A stretch of DNA of 15,396 nucleotides. It comes from Gammaproteobacteria bacterium. Its GTDB lineage: Bacteria > Pseudomonadota > Gammaproteobacteria > S012-40. The notes beneath the pieces were generated by a model. It ran no database searches and was not told the origin of the DNA. It worked only from the letters and a program-made list of their open reading frames with translations. This document shows, piece after piece, positions 7,432 to 15,075 of this stretch. The translations under genes and the position numbers were made by a program. The stretch spans positions 1 through 15,396 of the forward strand of contig JAOUGF010000006.1 in the NCBI GenBank assembly GCA_029857925.1. The letters run 5' to 3'. Numbering within the stretch: the stretch's first letter is position 1; each line of letters opens with the position of its first letter.

Positions 7432-8153
7432 CGTCGTATGTCCGAAACGATATTTCCGTCACGCATAAATATAGTCCGCTCGGCAAAATTCGCCACCTGC
7501 ATATCGTGCGTCACTAACACAACGGTCTTGCCTTTCTTATTTAGTTGCACTAACAATTTCATTACCTCATCCACGTTTGCGGCGTCCAGGCTGCCTGTAG
7601 GCTCGTCCGCAAGGATGACATCCGGATTGTTAACCAATGCGCGTGCGATAGCGATTCTTTGTTGCTGCCCCCCTGATAGTTGGCTTGGGGAGTGCAGCGC
7701 ACGATCCTGCATACCCACAATTTGCAACGCGATCTTGGCGCGCTGTAACCGCTGTGCGGGCGGAATACCTGCATAAATCATCGGTAGTTCTACATTGTGC
7801 AACGCAGTAAGCCTAGGAATCAAATTGAAAGACTGAAAAATAAAACCAATTTTTCTGTTCCGCACTGCGGCTACGCGATTGTCATTGATCAGCCCCAAAG
7901 GTTCATCCGCAAGGCTGATGTTGCCTTGGTCAGGCCTATCCAAACACCCAATTAGTGACATCAAGGTGGATTTACCGGAACCTGATGCACCGGTCACCGC
8001 AACGAACTCACCGGGATAGATTGTCAGTGAAACATTATTTAGTGCGACGATACTGGCGTCGCCTACAGAATATGCTTTGGAGACCCCTTCGAGTTGGATG
8101 ACAGGACGAACAGTGCGTTGATTTCCGGAAAGGTTGGGGATCGCATACGTCAT
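7428..8153 (-). CDS. MacB/LolD-type ABC transporter ATPase
   Basis: This cytoplasmic nucleotide-binding subunit powers the MacB-type permease encoded directly downstream. All ABC motifs are intact in the 241 residues: Walker A GASGSGKST (55-63), Q-loop FIFQSFNLIPRLT with Q107, signature LSGGQQQR (159-166), Walker B VILADEPTGSLD (179-190) and the switch histidine in LVTHD (H216). The order and the LSGGQQQRIAIARAL wording are typical of the MacB/LolD/FtsE subgroup. The ATG at 8153 has AGGAA upstream at a slightly long distance (about 12 bases). A 17-residue N-terminal tail precedes the first conserved strand. The stop overlaps the permease start by four bases. The gap to the adaptor gene upstream (249 bases) is mostly occupied by repeat element A2, so the operon may have been interrupted or may read through the element. 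Confidence 0.94.
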   Translation of the reverse strand: MTYAIPNLSGNQRTVRPVIQLEGVSKAYSVGDASIVALNNVSLTIYPGEFVAVTGASGSGKSTLMSLIGCLDRPDQGNISLADEPLGLINDNRVAAVRNRKIGFIFQSFNLIPRLTALHNVELPMIYAGIPPAQRLQRAKIALQIVGMQDRALHSPSQLSGGQQQRIAIARALVNNPDVILADEPTGSLDAANVDEVMKLLVQLNKKGKTVVLVTHDMQVANFAERTIFMRDGNIVSDIRR

Positions 8154-8198
8154 AATTCGGCGATGTTCCTCGACGTGGTGAATGATAAGCGAACTATA

Positions 8199-8355
8199 GG
8201 GAACCTCTAAAAATTCGATCAGGGGATGCAGCGCTTGGCGGAAAGGGGCGAAAAAGCGCAGTTTACACGTTGCCTCAAAGGCCCGGCATATCTGAGCATT
8301 TTTCGACCGTTTTCAACGACGCGATGCGCCGCTCAGCGAATTTTTAGAGGTTCCC
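8199..8355. mobile_element. MITE-like inverted-repeat element, family A copy 2 (157 bp)
   Basis: Perfect 19-base inverted repeats, GGGAACCTCTAAAAATTCG at 8199-8217 and the complement at 8337-8355, bound 157 non-coding bases. TATA flanks both ends, consistent with a 4-base target duplication. Because TATA is itself a palindrome, it also lengthens the inverted repeat to 23 bases. The body is nearly identical to copy 3 and shares only its outer parts with copy 1. It lies between the adaptor gene and the ATPase gene of the export operon, so it would be transcribed as a strong hairpin. Confidence 0.85.
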
Positions 8356-8402
8356 TATACGCGGATTACTGTAAATCTGGTTTCAAACCAGGAAGGTCGC
8401 AC

Positions 8403-10610
8403 TCAACCTCCCTCTGCGACACGAATATGTTGTCCTTCGTTTATAACCTTTCCGTTGGTTACCACAACCTGCTCGCCGTCGTCCAGACCGCGCACAATTT
8501 CAACCGACGCCACGTCTTCAATCCCGGTTACGACCGTGACAAAGTGCACCTTGTCTCCCCGAAGGATTGGAACGGTGGTTGTGCCGCCGCTATTGACCAA
8601 GGCCTGTATCGGAATTTTAACTGCATTCGGATTGCCGCGCAGACGGATTTCCGCGTCCACTTGTTGTCCGACGCGTAACGCAGGGGCGTTTGCGCTCAAT
8701 GTGATTGCGACATCTATCGCATTCGACGCGTTATCGCGTTTGGTGGTCGCCGCAATCCGCGAGACCTTCTCAGCCCATTTTTTTCCAGCGAAGGCTTCAT
8801 TAGATAATAAAACTTCATGACCAACCTGGATCGTGGAGGCATCCGTCGCGTCAACCTTCGCGATCACCTCTTGAGCACTGATATCTACGACCGTCATTAT
8901 AGACTCAGGCGGCGCAATCCACTTTCCCGCGTGCGCAAATACAGATGTCACGACACCGTCAAACGGCGCCACTATTTGCATACGTTCCAACGCCAATTTT
9001 GCGGAACGCAATTCCTCATCCACGACGCTATGACGTGCGCTCGCGGAACGCCATTCGCCTTCGGCGTCTTCTACCCGTTGCCGTGAAACCGCGCCCAATT
9101 CCAACGCACGCTGCAACCGCTGCAGGTTCTTGCTGGCTCTGGAAACCTCTTCTTCAACACTCAATAAATTCGCTTCGGCGCGTTTAACCGCGCTTTGGGC
9201 GTCTCTGTCATCCATTTGCGCCAGACTTTGCCCTTTCGTGACGCTTTCACCCTCTTTGACCTCTACTTTGGTCAATTGACCAGCAAAATAAGGAGTCACA
9301 TCGGCGACGCGCTTACTTACCACCTTGGCCGGCACAGATATCGCTTCATAGATCGGCCCGCGTTCGGCGACCACAACATTGAACGCCACGGATTCGCGTG
9401 CGGACCATTTTTTCACGCCTAAAAACGCGAGGCCTAAGATGACAGCCACACCCGCGGTTTTCCACGACAACAGATTTTTGCTCGGCGTCAACCAATCCGT
9501 TTTAGGGGGAGAATAGGATGTCACGAAGGGATTGGGCGCCGAGCGTTCATGGCCTTGCTCCAATTTTTCAAGTAACGCAAGGAGTCCCGTGTCCAAAGAT
9601 TCAGTCGTCTGCGCACCGACGCGGGTCACAGACGTATCGTTTTTCGGCTGTGTGCGATTTCTGCGATCTGTTGGAACATCCAACGCCGCCTCAACCACCT
9701 CCCCTCGCGCGTCGATAATTGCCAGCCGATCGGGTAAGTGAGACATGGGTGCGGGTGTAGACTCTACAATCCGTGCGTCAATAACATTTGCCGCTGTGAT
9801 ATCAATTGCAGTGAGATCAACCGTGTCACTCGATATTCCTTCCCTTTGGCGATCATCACGGCCACGTACTGCGTGTTCCAGGATAGGAATTTCGCGAGTG
9901 GTTTTGGGTGCCGCGACCGCGACATTCGAATCATCGTTTTCTAACGCCGGGACGTCCTGCGCCTTGTGAGCGGTGATCGCTTGAAACCTTTGTTCAAGCG
10001 CTTGTGTAGTATAGGTTTGTTTGGTGGAAATAGGCGCCGATAGCGGTGTATTCTGCGCCGTTTTCATTGCCGGGGTGTCAGTCCGTCCGCCAGGAACGGA
10101 AACGACGCTTTTCAACGGCGGTAAACCTAGACTGCTGCGGTAACTGGCCACCAAACGACGAATCACTTTATCTAGTTCTTTGCCCTTAAAAGGCTTCATG
10201 ATAATTTCGTTGGCGCCGGTTGGCTTCAATTGTCCTACCGCAGCGTGATCATTATTACCTGCCAATACGATAATGGGTAACGTTGCATTGCGCGGATGGC
10301 CACTGCTGCGAATAATACGTATTAAATGCTCGCCACCCAGGCCTTCTGCGCTGGATGCGGCAAAATCCAACAGCAATAGATCAAAATGTTGATCCAACAA
10401 CACCTCGAGTGCAGCATCACCGTGCTCATAATATTCAACGGCATAGCCGTATTGATTGAGCACTTTTGTGGTGAGGATGGAGGACGTGCGCGAGTCATCC
10501 ACATAACATATCCTCGGCTGCTCACCGCGTGCCTCACCTATTACCCCTGTTCCAGTCATGGGTTTTATCAAGCCCCTTTCTGTATCGAAGACAAGTTTTA
10601 CGTGTGCCAT
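8403..10610 (-). CDS. Receiver-domain / MacA-HlyD adaptor fusion protein
   Basis: One 735-codon frame joins a signalling domain to an export adaptor. Residues 33-155 form a CheY-like receiver: acidic pair D38-D39, phospho-acceptor D82 at the end of FDLLLLD, and K139 in IIMKPF. The usual Thr/Ser is Ala117, 22 residues before the Lys as expected for that position. Residues about 165-375 are a polar, Ser/Thr/Pro/Asp-rich linker. One short hydrophobic helix (about 384-399) follows. Residues about 408-735 are a complete periplasmic adaptor: lipoyl half-motifs around 435-468 and 545-575, a coiled-coil hairpin (about 470-545) between them, a beta-barrel (about 576-660) and a membrane-proximal domain. 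An N-in topology would put the receiver in the cytoplasm and the adaptor in the periplasm. The ATG has AGGA 5 bases upstream. Downstream are the matching ATPase and permease. Domain calls are firm; the coupling of phosphorylation to export is inference. Confidence 0.9.
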   Translation of the reverse strand: MAHVKLVFDTERGLIKPMTGTGVIGEARGEQPRICYVDDSRTSSILTTKVLNQYGYAVEYYEHGDAALEVLLDQHFDLLLLDFAASSAEGLGGEHLIRIIRSSGHPRNATLPIIVLAGNNDHAAVGQLKPTGANEIIMKPFKGKELDKVIRRLVASYRSSLGLPPLKSVVSVPGGRTDTPAMKTAQNTPLSAPISTKQTYTTQALEQRFQAITAHKAQDVPALENDDSNVAVAAPKTTREIPILEHAVRGRDDRQREGISSDTVDLTAIDITAANVIDARIVESTPAPMSHLPDRLAIIDARGEVVEAALDVPTDRRNRTQPKNDTSVTRVGAQTTESLDTGLLALLEKLEQGHERSAPNPFVTSYSPPKTDWLTPSKNLLSWKTAGVAVILGLAFLGVKKWSARESVAFNVVVAERGPIYEAISVPAKVVSKRVADVTPYFAGQLTKVEVKEGESVTKGQSLAQMDDRDAQSAVKRAEANLLSVEEEVSRASKNLQRLQRALELGAVSRQRVEDAEGEWRSASARHSVVDEELRSAKLALERMQIVAPFDGVVTSVFAHAGKWIAPPESIMTVVDISAQEVIAKVDATDASTIQVGHEVLLSNEAFAGKKWAEKVSRIAATTKRDNASNAIDVAITLSANAPALRVGQQVDAEIRLRGNPNAVKIPIQALVNSGGTTTVPILRGDKVHFVTVVTGIEDVASVEIVRGLDDGEQVVVTNGKVINEGQHIRVAEGG

Positions 10611-11028
10611 TGTAATCCTAAAACCAACTCAATATTTTACTAAATCTAAACTCACTTAGAGATTCTAGTTCTACTAGGCCGCTATAATACCCTTTCTATA
10701 TTATGGTTAGATTAATCGACTCCCCCCTACTTTTCTAAAATTAATTGCAGTATGCTAATAAATCAACGGTTTGCCGCTATAGTATGGCCTATGCTTTGTA
10801 TAGTCGCTAAGCTAGCAAGCTGTAGTAAATTAAGGCGATCGTAATGAGGGAACGCCACTAGAGGCGGATTTTTCTCTCGTTTGGGGCGTAAAGCTGCCGT
10901 TATTTAACAAAAACGATCGAAAAATATGACCAATTCCGCAGCAGACCCGGCAAAAATCCGCGAGGCTGCTAGCATTGATCTCTAGAACGCAATGCCCCTA
11001 CTATTAAGGCTTATTGAAGGAACACGTC
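10611..11028. promoter_or_regulatory. AT-rich divergent control region between adaptor and acyl-CoA synthetase genes
   Basis: These 418 bases separate the divergent export operon (-) and acyl-CoA synthetase gene (+) and contain no convincing gene. They are visibly more AT-rich than the flanking genes. On the plus strand a 12-base motif occurs twice with one difference: GCCGCTATAATA at 10678-10689 and GCCGCTATAGTA at 10773-10784. Both contain a -10-like box with C at -13 but no good -35. A third weak TATAGT occurs at 10799-10804. The minus strand offers TATTAT at 10685-10690. Promoters for both directions very likely lie here, but I cannot assign starts. The part from 10840 to 10990 has several short GC dyads without a clear terminator. 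Confidence 0.5.
11017..11021 (+). promoter_or_regulatory. Ribosome binding site deciding the acyl-CoA synthetase start
   Basis: AAGGA lies 7 bases before the ATG at 11029. It overlaps the beginning of the longer open frame (TTG at 11014), which makes that upstream start unlikely. Confidence 0.65.
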
Positions 11029-12834
11029 ATGGCGATGCACCCACTCGATGTTATTACACCACAACAAGCCCAGACACTGATGGGGCTCTTTAACACACGG
11101 GTCGCCCGCAGCCCGCAGGCGGTGGCCTACCGCTACTTCGACCGTGCTAAACAAGCATGGTGCGAGTTACGCTGGTTGGAAGCGGCTACCCAGGTGACCC
11201 GCCTACGCAGCGCCTTGGACAGCGTAGGACTGCGCAAGGGTGACCGCGTCGCCGTCATGATGCGCAATTGCCCCCTCTGGGCCCACTTCGAACAAGCGGC
11301 GTTGAGCTTGGGGCTGGTTGTTGTACCGCTTTACCCTAATGACAGGCCGGACAATGTCGCCTACATCATAAAAGACGCCCAGATTAAATTCTTACTCATA
11401 GAAAATGGCGATCAATGGCAAAATGTCGAACCCGTGATGCAGGAATTCCCAGCCGATTTCCGCGTTGTAAGCGTAGAGCCACTGCATGCGCGTAGCGAGC
11501 CTCGATTGAGCGACTATGAAAGTTGGTACAAAGCTTCTACACGCACCGTACAACCCGTAGAGGGCATAGGCACGGATGAGTTGGCGACGATCGTGTATAC
11601 CTCTGGTACGACGGGCCGTCCCAAAGGTGTGATGTTGAGTCACCGCAATATTCTGTGCAATGCGCACGCAGGCATCAGTGCAATCAATGTCTATGCAGAC
11701 GATCTTTTTCTGTCTTTTTTACCGCTATCTCACACGTTAGAACGCACTGTAGGCTACTACATTCCAATGATGGCGGGTGCTGCCGTTGCGTTTGCGCGAT
11801 CCGTCGCCGAGTTAGGTGAGGATTTGATTAGTGTAAAACCGACCGTACTGATCACCGTGCCACGCATTTTTGAACGCGTTTACGCCAAAATACAAACTCA
11901 GATGCAAGAAAAATCTCCGCTTGCACGCAACCTATTTAAGACAGCGGTCAACGTCGGATGGAGACGGTTTGAATTTCAACAAGGGCGCAGCGCGTGGCAT
12001 CCTGGCTTATTATTCTGGCCATTGTTAAATTTATTGGTCGCCAAAAAGGTCATGGCCAAGCTGGGTGGACGCATGCGCATGTCGATATGTGGAGGTTCAG
12101 CGCTCTCAACCCCGATCGCACGTACCTTTATCGGTTTAGGGCTTCCGATCTGTCAAGGGTATGGTCTGACAGAATCCAGCCCGGTAATCAGCGTCAATCG
12201 ACTACAGGATAATATTCCGGAAAGCATAGGCCCCGCATTGCCGGATATAGAAGTCAAGCTAGCGCAAAACGGGGAATTGATGACGCGCAACGCCAGTATC
12301 ATGTTAGGGTATTTAAACATGCCCGAGGCGACACGTAACACTGTGGATAGCGAAGGCTGGCTGCATACGGGGGATCTCGCAAAAATCGGTGATCGTGGGC
12401 ACATCTATATTACCGGTCGAATAAAAGAAATCCTGGTGCTTTCCAATGGGGAAAAAGTGCCGCCCGTGGATATGGAAATGGCGATTACGCTAAACCCGTT
12501 GTTTGAACAAGTGGTCGTCATAGGTGAAGGCAAGCCATATCTTTGCGCTTTGATTGTGCTAAATGCCGCTTTGTGGTCGGATTTCGCCGCCAAACTAGGT
12601 GTCACAAATGCGCCCGCAAGCCTCAAAGACGAGCGCGTACAAAGCGCCGTTTTGGGGGCGATAAGCACCTGTTTAAAGCAATTTCCCGGTTATGCGCAAA
12701 TTCGTCGCGTGGCGCTTTCCTTAGAGCCATGGACGGTGGAAAATGCATTGATAACTGCGTCTTTGAAGCTGCAAAGAGCCAAAATTATGGATAAATTCTC
12801 AGCTGACATTATAGAAATGTATCGCGGACACTGA
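11029..12834 (+). CDS. Long-chain fatty acyl-CoA synthetase (AMP-forming), FAA1/FadD15-like
   Basis: The enzyme activates fatty acids with ATP and CoA through an acyl-adenylate, for lipid synthesis or beta-oxidation. The 601 residues carry the ANL superfamily motifs in order. They are the phosphate-binding loop TSGTTGRPKG (191-200), FLPLSHTLER, PRIFERV, the adenine-binding YGLTESSP (378-385), GWLHTGD with the ribose-binding Asp (443-449) and the hinge GRIKEILVLSNGEKV. Near the C-terminus the catalytic Lys region reads LITASLKLQRAKI (K580). The length and the PRIFERVYAKI segment point to the long-chain FAA1-like group rather than short-chain acetyl-CoA synthetases. Chain length specificity cannot be read from the sequence. 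The gene stands alone, divergent from the export operon, with element A3 between it and asnB. Confidence 0.92.
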   Translation: MAMHPLDVITPQQAQTLMGLFNTRVARSPQAVAYRYFDRAKQAWCELRWLEAATQVTRLRSALDSVGLRKGDRVAVMMRNCPLWAHFEQAALSLGLVVVPLYPNDRPDNVAYIIKDAQIKFLLIENGDQWQNVEPVMQEFPADFRVVSVEPLHARSEPRLSDYESWYKASTRTVQPVEGIGTDELATIVYTSGTTGRPKGVMLSHRNILCNAHAGISAINVYADDLFLSFLPLSHTLERTVGYYIPMMAGAAVAFARSVAELGEDLISVKPTVLITVPRIFERVYAKIQTQMQEKSPLARNLFKTAVNVGWRRFEFQQGRSAWHPGLLFWPLLNLLVAKKVMAKLGGRMRMSICGGSALSTPIARTFIGLGLPICQGYGLTESSPVISVNRLQDNIPESIGPALPDIEVKLAQNGELMTRNASIMLGYLNMPEATRNTVDSEGWLHTGDLAKIGDRGHIYITGRIKEILVLSNGEKVPPVDMEMAITLNPLFEQVVVIGEGKPYLCALIVLNAALWSDFAAKLGVTNAPASLKDERVQSAVLGAISTCLKQFPGYAQIRRVALSLEPWTVENALITASLKLQRAKIMDKFSADIIEMYRGH

Positions 12835-12911
12835 GTTGCGTCGCGCGCCGATGCGTGTTGACGCCGCCTTGCTTAGTTGCTAGATTGGCAGCACACGGCA
12901 TTTTTACATTA

Positions 12912-13068
12912 GGGTACCTCTAAAAATTCGATCAGGGGATGCAGCGCTAGGCGGAAAGGGGCGAAAAAGCGCAGTTTACACGTTGCCTCAAAGGCCCGGC
13001 ATATCTGAGCATTTTTCGATCCTTTTCAACGACGCGATGCGCCGCTCAGCGGATTTTTAGAGGTACCC
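12912..13068. mobile_element. MITE-like inverted-repeat element, family A copy 3 (157 bp)
   Basis: The left repeat GGGTACCTCTAAAAATTCG (12912-12930) pairs with the right end (13050-13068) with one mismatch. ATTA flanks both ends directly, a clean 4-base target duplication. The body differs from copy 2 at only a few positions and has the same length and orientation. The element ends 23 bases before the asnB start codon, so it occupies the normal promoter position for that gene. Confidence 0.85.
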
Positions 13069-13091
13069 ATTAACCCTGACGAGCGCGCCTC

Positions 13092-15071
13092 ATGTGTGGT
13101 ATCGCACTTTTTTTTCAAGCTAACGGAAAACCAGCGGATCAAAAATGTATTGCACGCATGACACGTGCACTTACCCACCGCGGCCCCGATGACGAGAGCA
13201 CCCAACTCCGTGGACCTGCAGCCCTCGGGCATACGCGCCTGTCGATTGTAGACATCGCGCAAGGCGCTCAACCCATGCAGAGTGAGGATGGTCGATACGC
13301 CATCGTATTCAATGGCGAAATCTATAACTTTCGCGAATTGCGCAGCGCGATGGAACATTCCGGAATACGCTTCCAAAACAAATCCGACACTGAAGTGATA
13401 TTGCAGTTGTACATACATGAAGGCCCTACATTCGTTGCAAAATTACGCGGCATGTTCAGTTTTATCATTCATGACACCGAATCCCAAACCGTGTTTCTTG
13501 CCCGCGATCGCTTAGGCATTAAGCCGTTGTTCTATCATTGGAACGGCGCGGAACTCATCGCCGCTTCGGAAATCAAGGCGATATTCGCGTCCGGCAGGGT
13601 TGAGCCGCGGTTAAACCCCGTCTCTATACGCAACTATTTTAACTATCAATTTGCAATCTCGCCTCACACCCCGTTTCTCGACATCGTCGAATTGCCGCCC
13701 GGCCACCACCTCACGCTGAAAAGCGGCGCAGGCCCGCAATTGCAACAGTATTGGGACATCCGTTTTCCGCGCGAGCATGAATATGAAACCCTTGATGAAA
13801 CGTATTGGACTAATGCGTTTGAATCCGCGCTCAACGAATCCGCCGCGTGTCACACCATAGGTGAAGTCCCCATAGGCGCCTATTTGTCCGGCGGCATAGA
13901 TTCTTCTACCACCACTTGGTTATTGACCGAACACTACGATAAACCCGTGCAGACGTTTTCAATTCGTTTTGACGACGAAAATTTAGATGAGTCGCCGATT
14001 TACCATCGCATCGCCGATCACCTTGGCGTGGAAAACCAGCAAATTACGTTGAGCTCGCAGAACGGGCAGTGTTATCTCCAAGAATTGGAAAGCGCCGTTT
14101 ATCATCTCGAACAACCCCAACGCATGGGGCTGGATATTCCCTATTATTTGCTTTCCGATTTGGTGCAGCAGCGCGGCTATAAAGTGGTTTACACCGGCGA
14201 CGGGTCGGATGAAATTTTGGCGGGTTATGATTGTTACCGTCAAGACTATATGCGCCTTTGGGGTAACGATATACAAGATCAAAGTCTGCGCCGACTCTTG
14301 TATGACACCCAATTTACCATGAATTTTTCTGCATCGCAGGTACACTTGCTCTACAATCTGCATGACCGCAGTCACCAACAAAAAGTGGTTGACCGATTCG
14401 GTTGTTATCCCGCTTGGTATGATTTCTGGCAGATCACCACCGATCAACTTCCGGGTTTGTTTAATCCCGAATTTGAGAAATCCGCAAATGCAGAGGATCA
14501 AATGGCGCTGGCGGCGGAGGCAATGAAGCCGCACCTCGAAGGACGACACCGCGTTAACCAGTCATTGTACATCGAAACCAAGACCCGCCTGCCGGGGTGG
14601 ATACTCTGGAAAACGGATCGCATGAGCATGGCCCATGGCGTGGAGGCGCGTGTCCCCTTTTTAGATCACCCGCTGGTGGAACTCGCCGCGCGCATTCCGC
14701 CGCAATTGAAACTCAACGGCATGAACGAAAAATATATATTAAAGAAAATCGCGATGCCGCATTTGCCGCAACACCCTTGGAATTTCAAAAAGAAGGCGTT
14801 TTACACCCCGATACGCGAGTGGTTCTTTGAACCTGAGATGGATGAGATGTTAGACCCGTATTTGTCTGCGGACGCGGTTGAAGACGCCGGTATTTTTAAC
14901 CCACAACAGGTGGAGTCGTTACGCACGCGCATACTCGAGGCGTCATTTGCGACGGACATGGAGTCTTATTATCATCTGATGAAGTTGGAATGGATCATGA
15001 CGCTCGTGCTGACCGTGCAAATGTTGCATGTACAATTTGTGGCTAAAAAAGGCGCTTGTTTTAACGTCTAA
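13092..15071 (+). CDS. asnB: Asparagine synthetase, glutamine-hydrolysing
   Basis: The enzyme makes asparagine from aspartate, ATP and glutamine: an N-terminal glutaminase releases ammonia, which reaches the C-terminal synthetase site. The 659 residues start MCGIALFF, so Cys2 becomes the nucleophile after Met removal; this fixes the start. Glutaminase motifs are HRGPDD (29-34), the HTRLSIVD segment (47-54) and NGEIYNF (74-80). The synthetase domain has the pyrophosphate loop SGGIDSS (266-272) and GDGSDEILAGY (369-379). A C-terminal WILWKTDRMSMAHGVEARVPFLD-type segment (positions about 510-534) is also present. The protein is longer than E. coli AsnB (554), within the range of AsnB-family amidotransferases. 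Some of these modify cell-surface or peptide substrates, so a role other than free asparagine synthesis is possible. No good Shine-Dalgarno sequence is visible. Element A3 lies just upstream and element B four bases after the stop. Confidence 0.93.
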   Translation: MCGIALFFQANGKPADQKCIARMTRALTHRGPDDESTQLRGPAALGHTRLSIVDIAQGAQPMQSEDGRYAIVFNGEIYNFRELRSAMEHSGIRFQNKSDTEVILQLYIHEGPTFVAKLRGMFSFIIHDTESQTVFLARDRLGIKPLFYHWNGAELIAASEIKAIFASGRVEPRLNPVSIRNYFNYQFAISPHTPFLDIVELPPGHHLTLKSGAGPQLQQYWDIRFPREHEYETLDETYWTNAFESALNESAACHTIGEVPIGAYLSGGIDSSTTTWLLTEHYDKPVQTFSIRFDDENLDESPIYHRIADHLGVENQQITLSSQNGQCYLQELESAVYHLEQPQRMGLDIPYYLLSDLVQQRGYKVVYTGDGSDEILAGYDCYRQDYMRLWGNDIQDQSLRRLLYDTQFTMNFSASQVHLLYNLHDRSHQQKVVDRFGCYPAWYDFWQITTDQLPGLFNPEFEKSANAEDQMALAAEAMKPHLEGRHRVNQSLYIETKTRLPGWILWKTDRMSMAHGVEARVPFLDHPLVELAARIPPQLKLNGMNEKYILKKIAMPHLPQHPWNFKKKAFYTPIREWFFEPEMDEMLDPYLSADAVEDAGIFNPQQVESLRTRILEASFATDMESYYHLMKLEWIMTLVLTVQMLHVQFVAKKGACFNV

Positions 15072-15075
15072 ACGC

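Noticed and set aside
10840..10910. Possible riboswitch or small RNA upstream of the acyl-CoA synthetase gene (GGGGCGTAAAGC resembles part of the GEMM cyclic-di-GMP motif)
   Set aside because: The matching first half of the GEMM motif (CACGCA...GGGCAAACC-like) is absent and no consistent stems could be drawn. A covariance-model search would decide.
13983..14549. Long minus-strand open frame (188 codons) inside asnB
   Set aside because: It lies wholly antisense to conserved asnB sequence, has no family-like motif and is best explained as a shadow frame.
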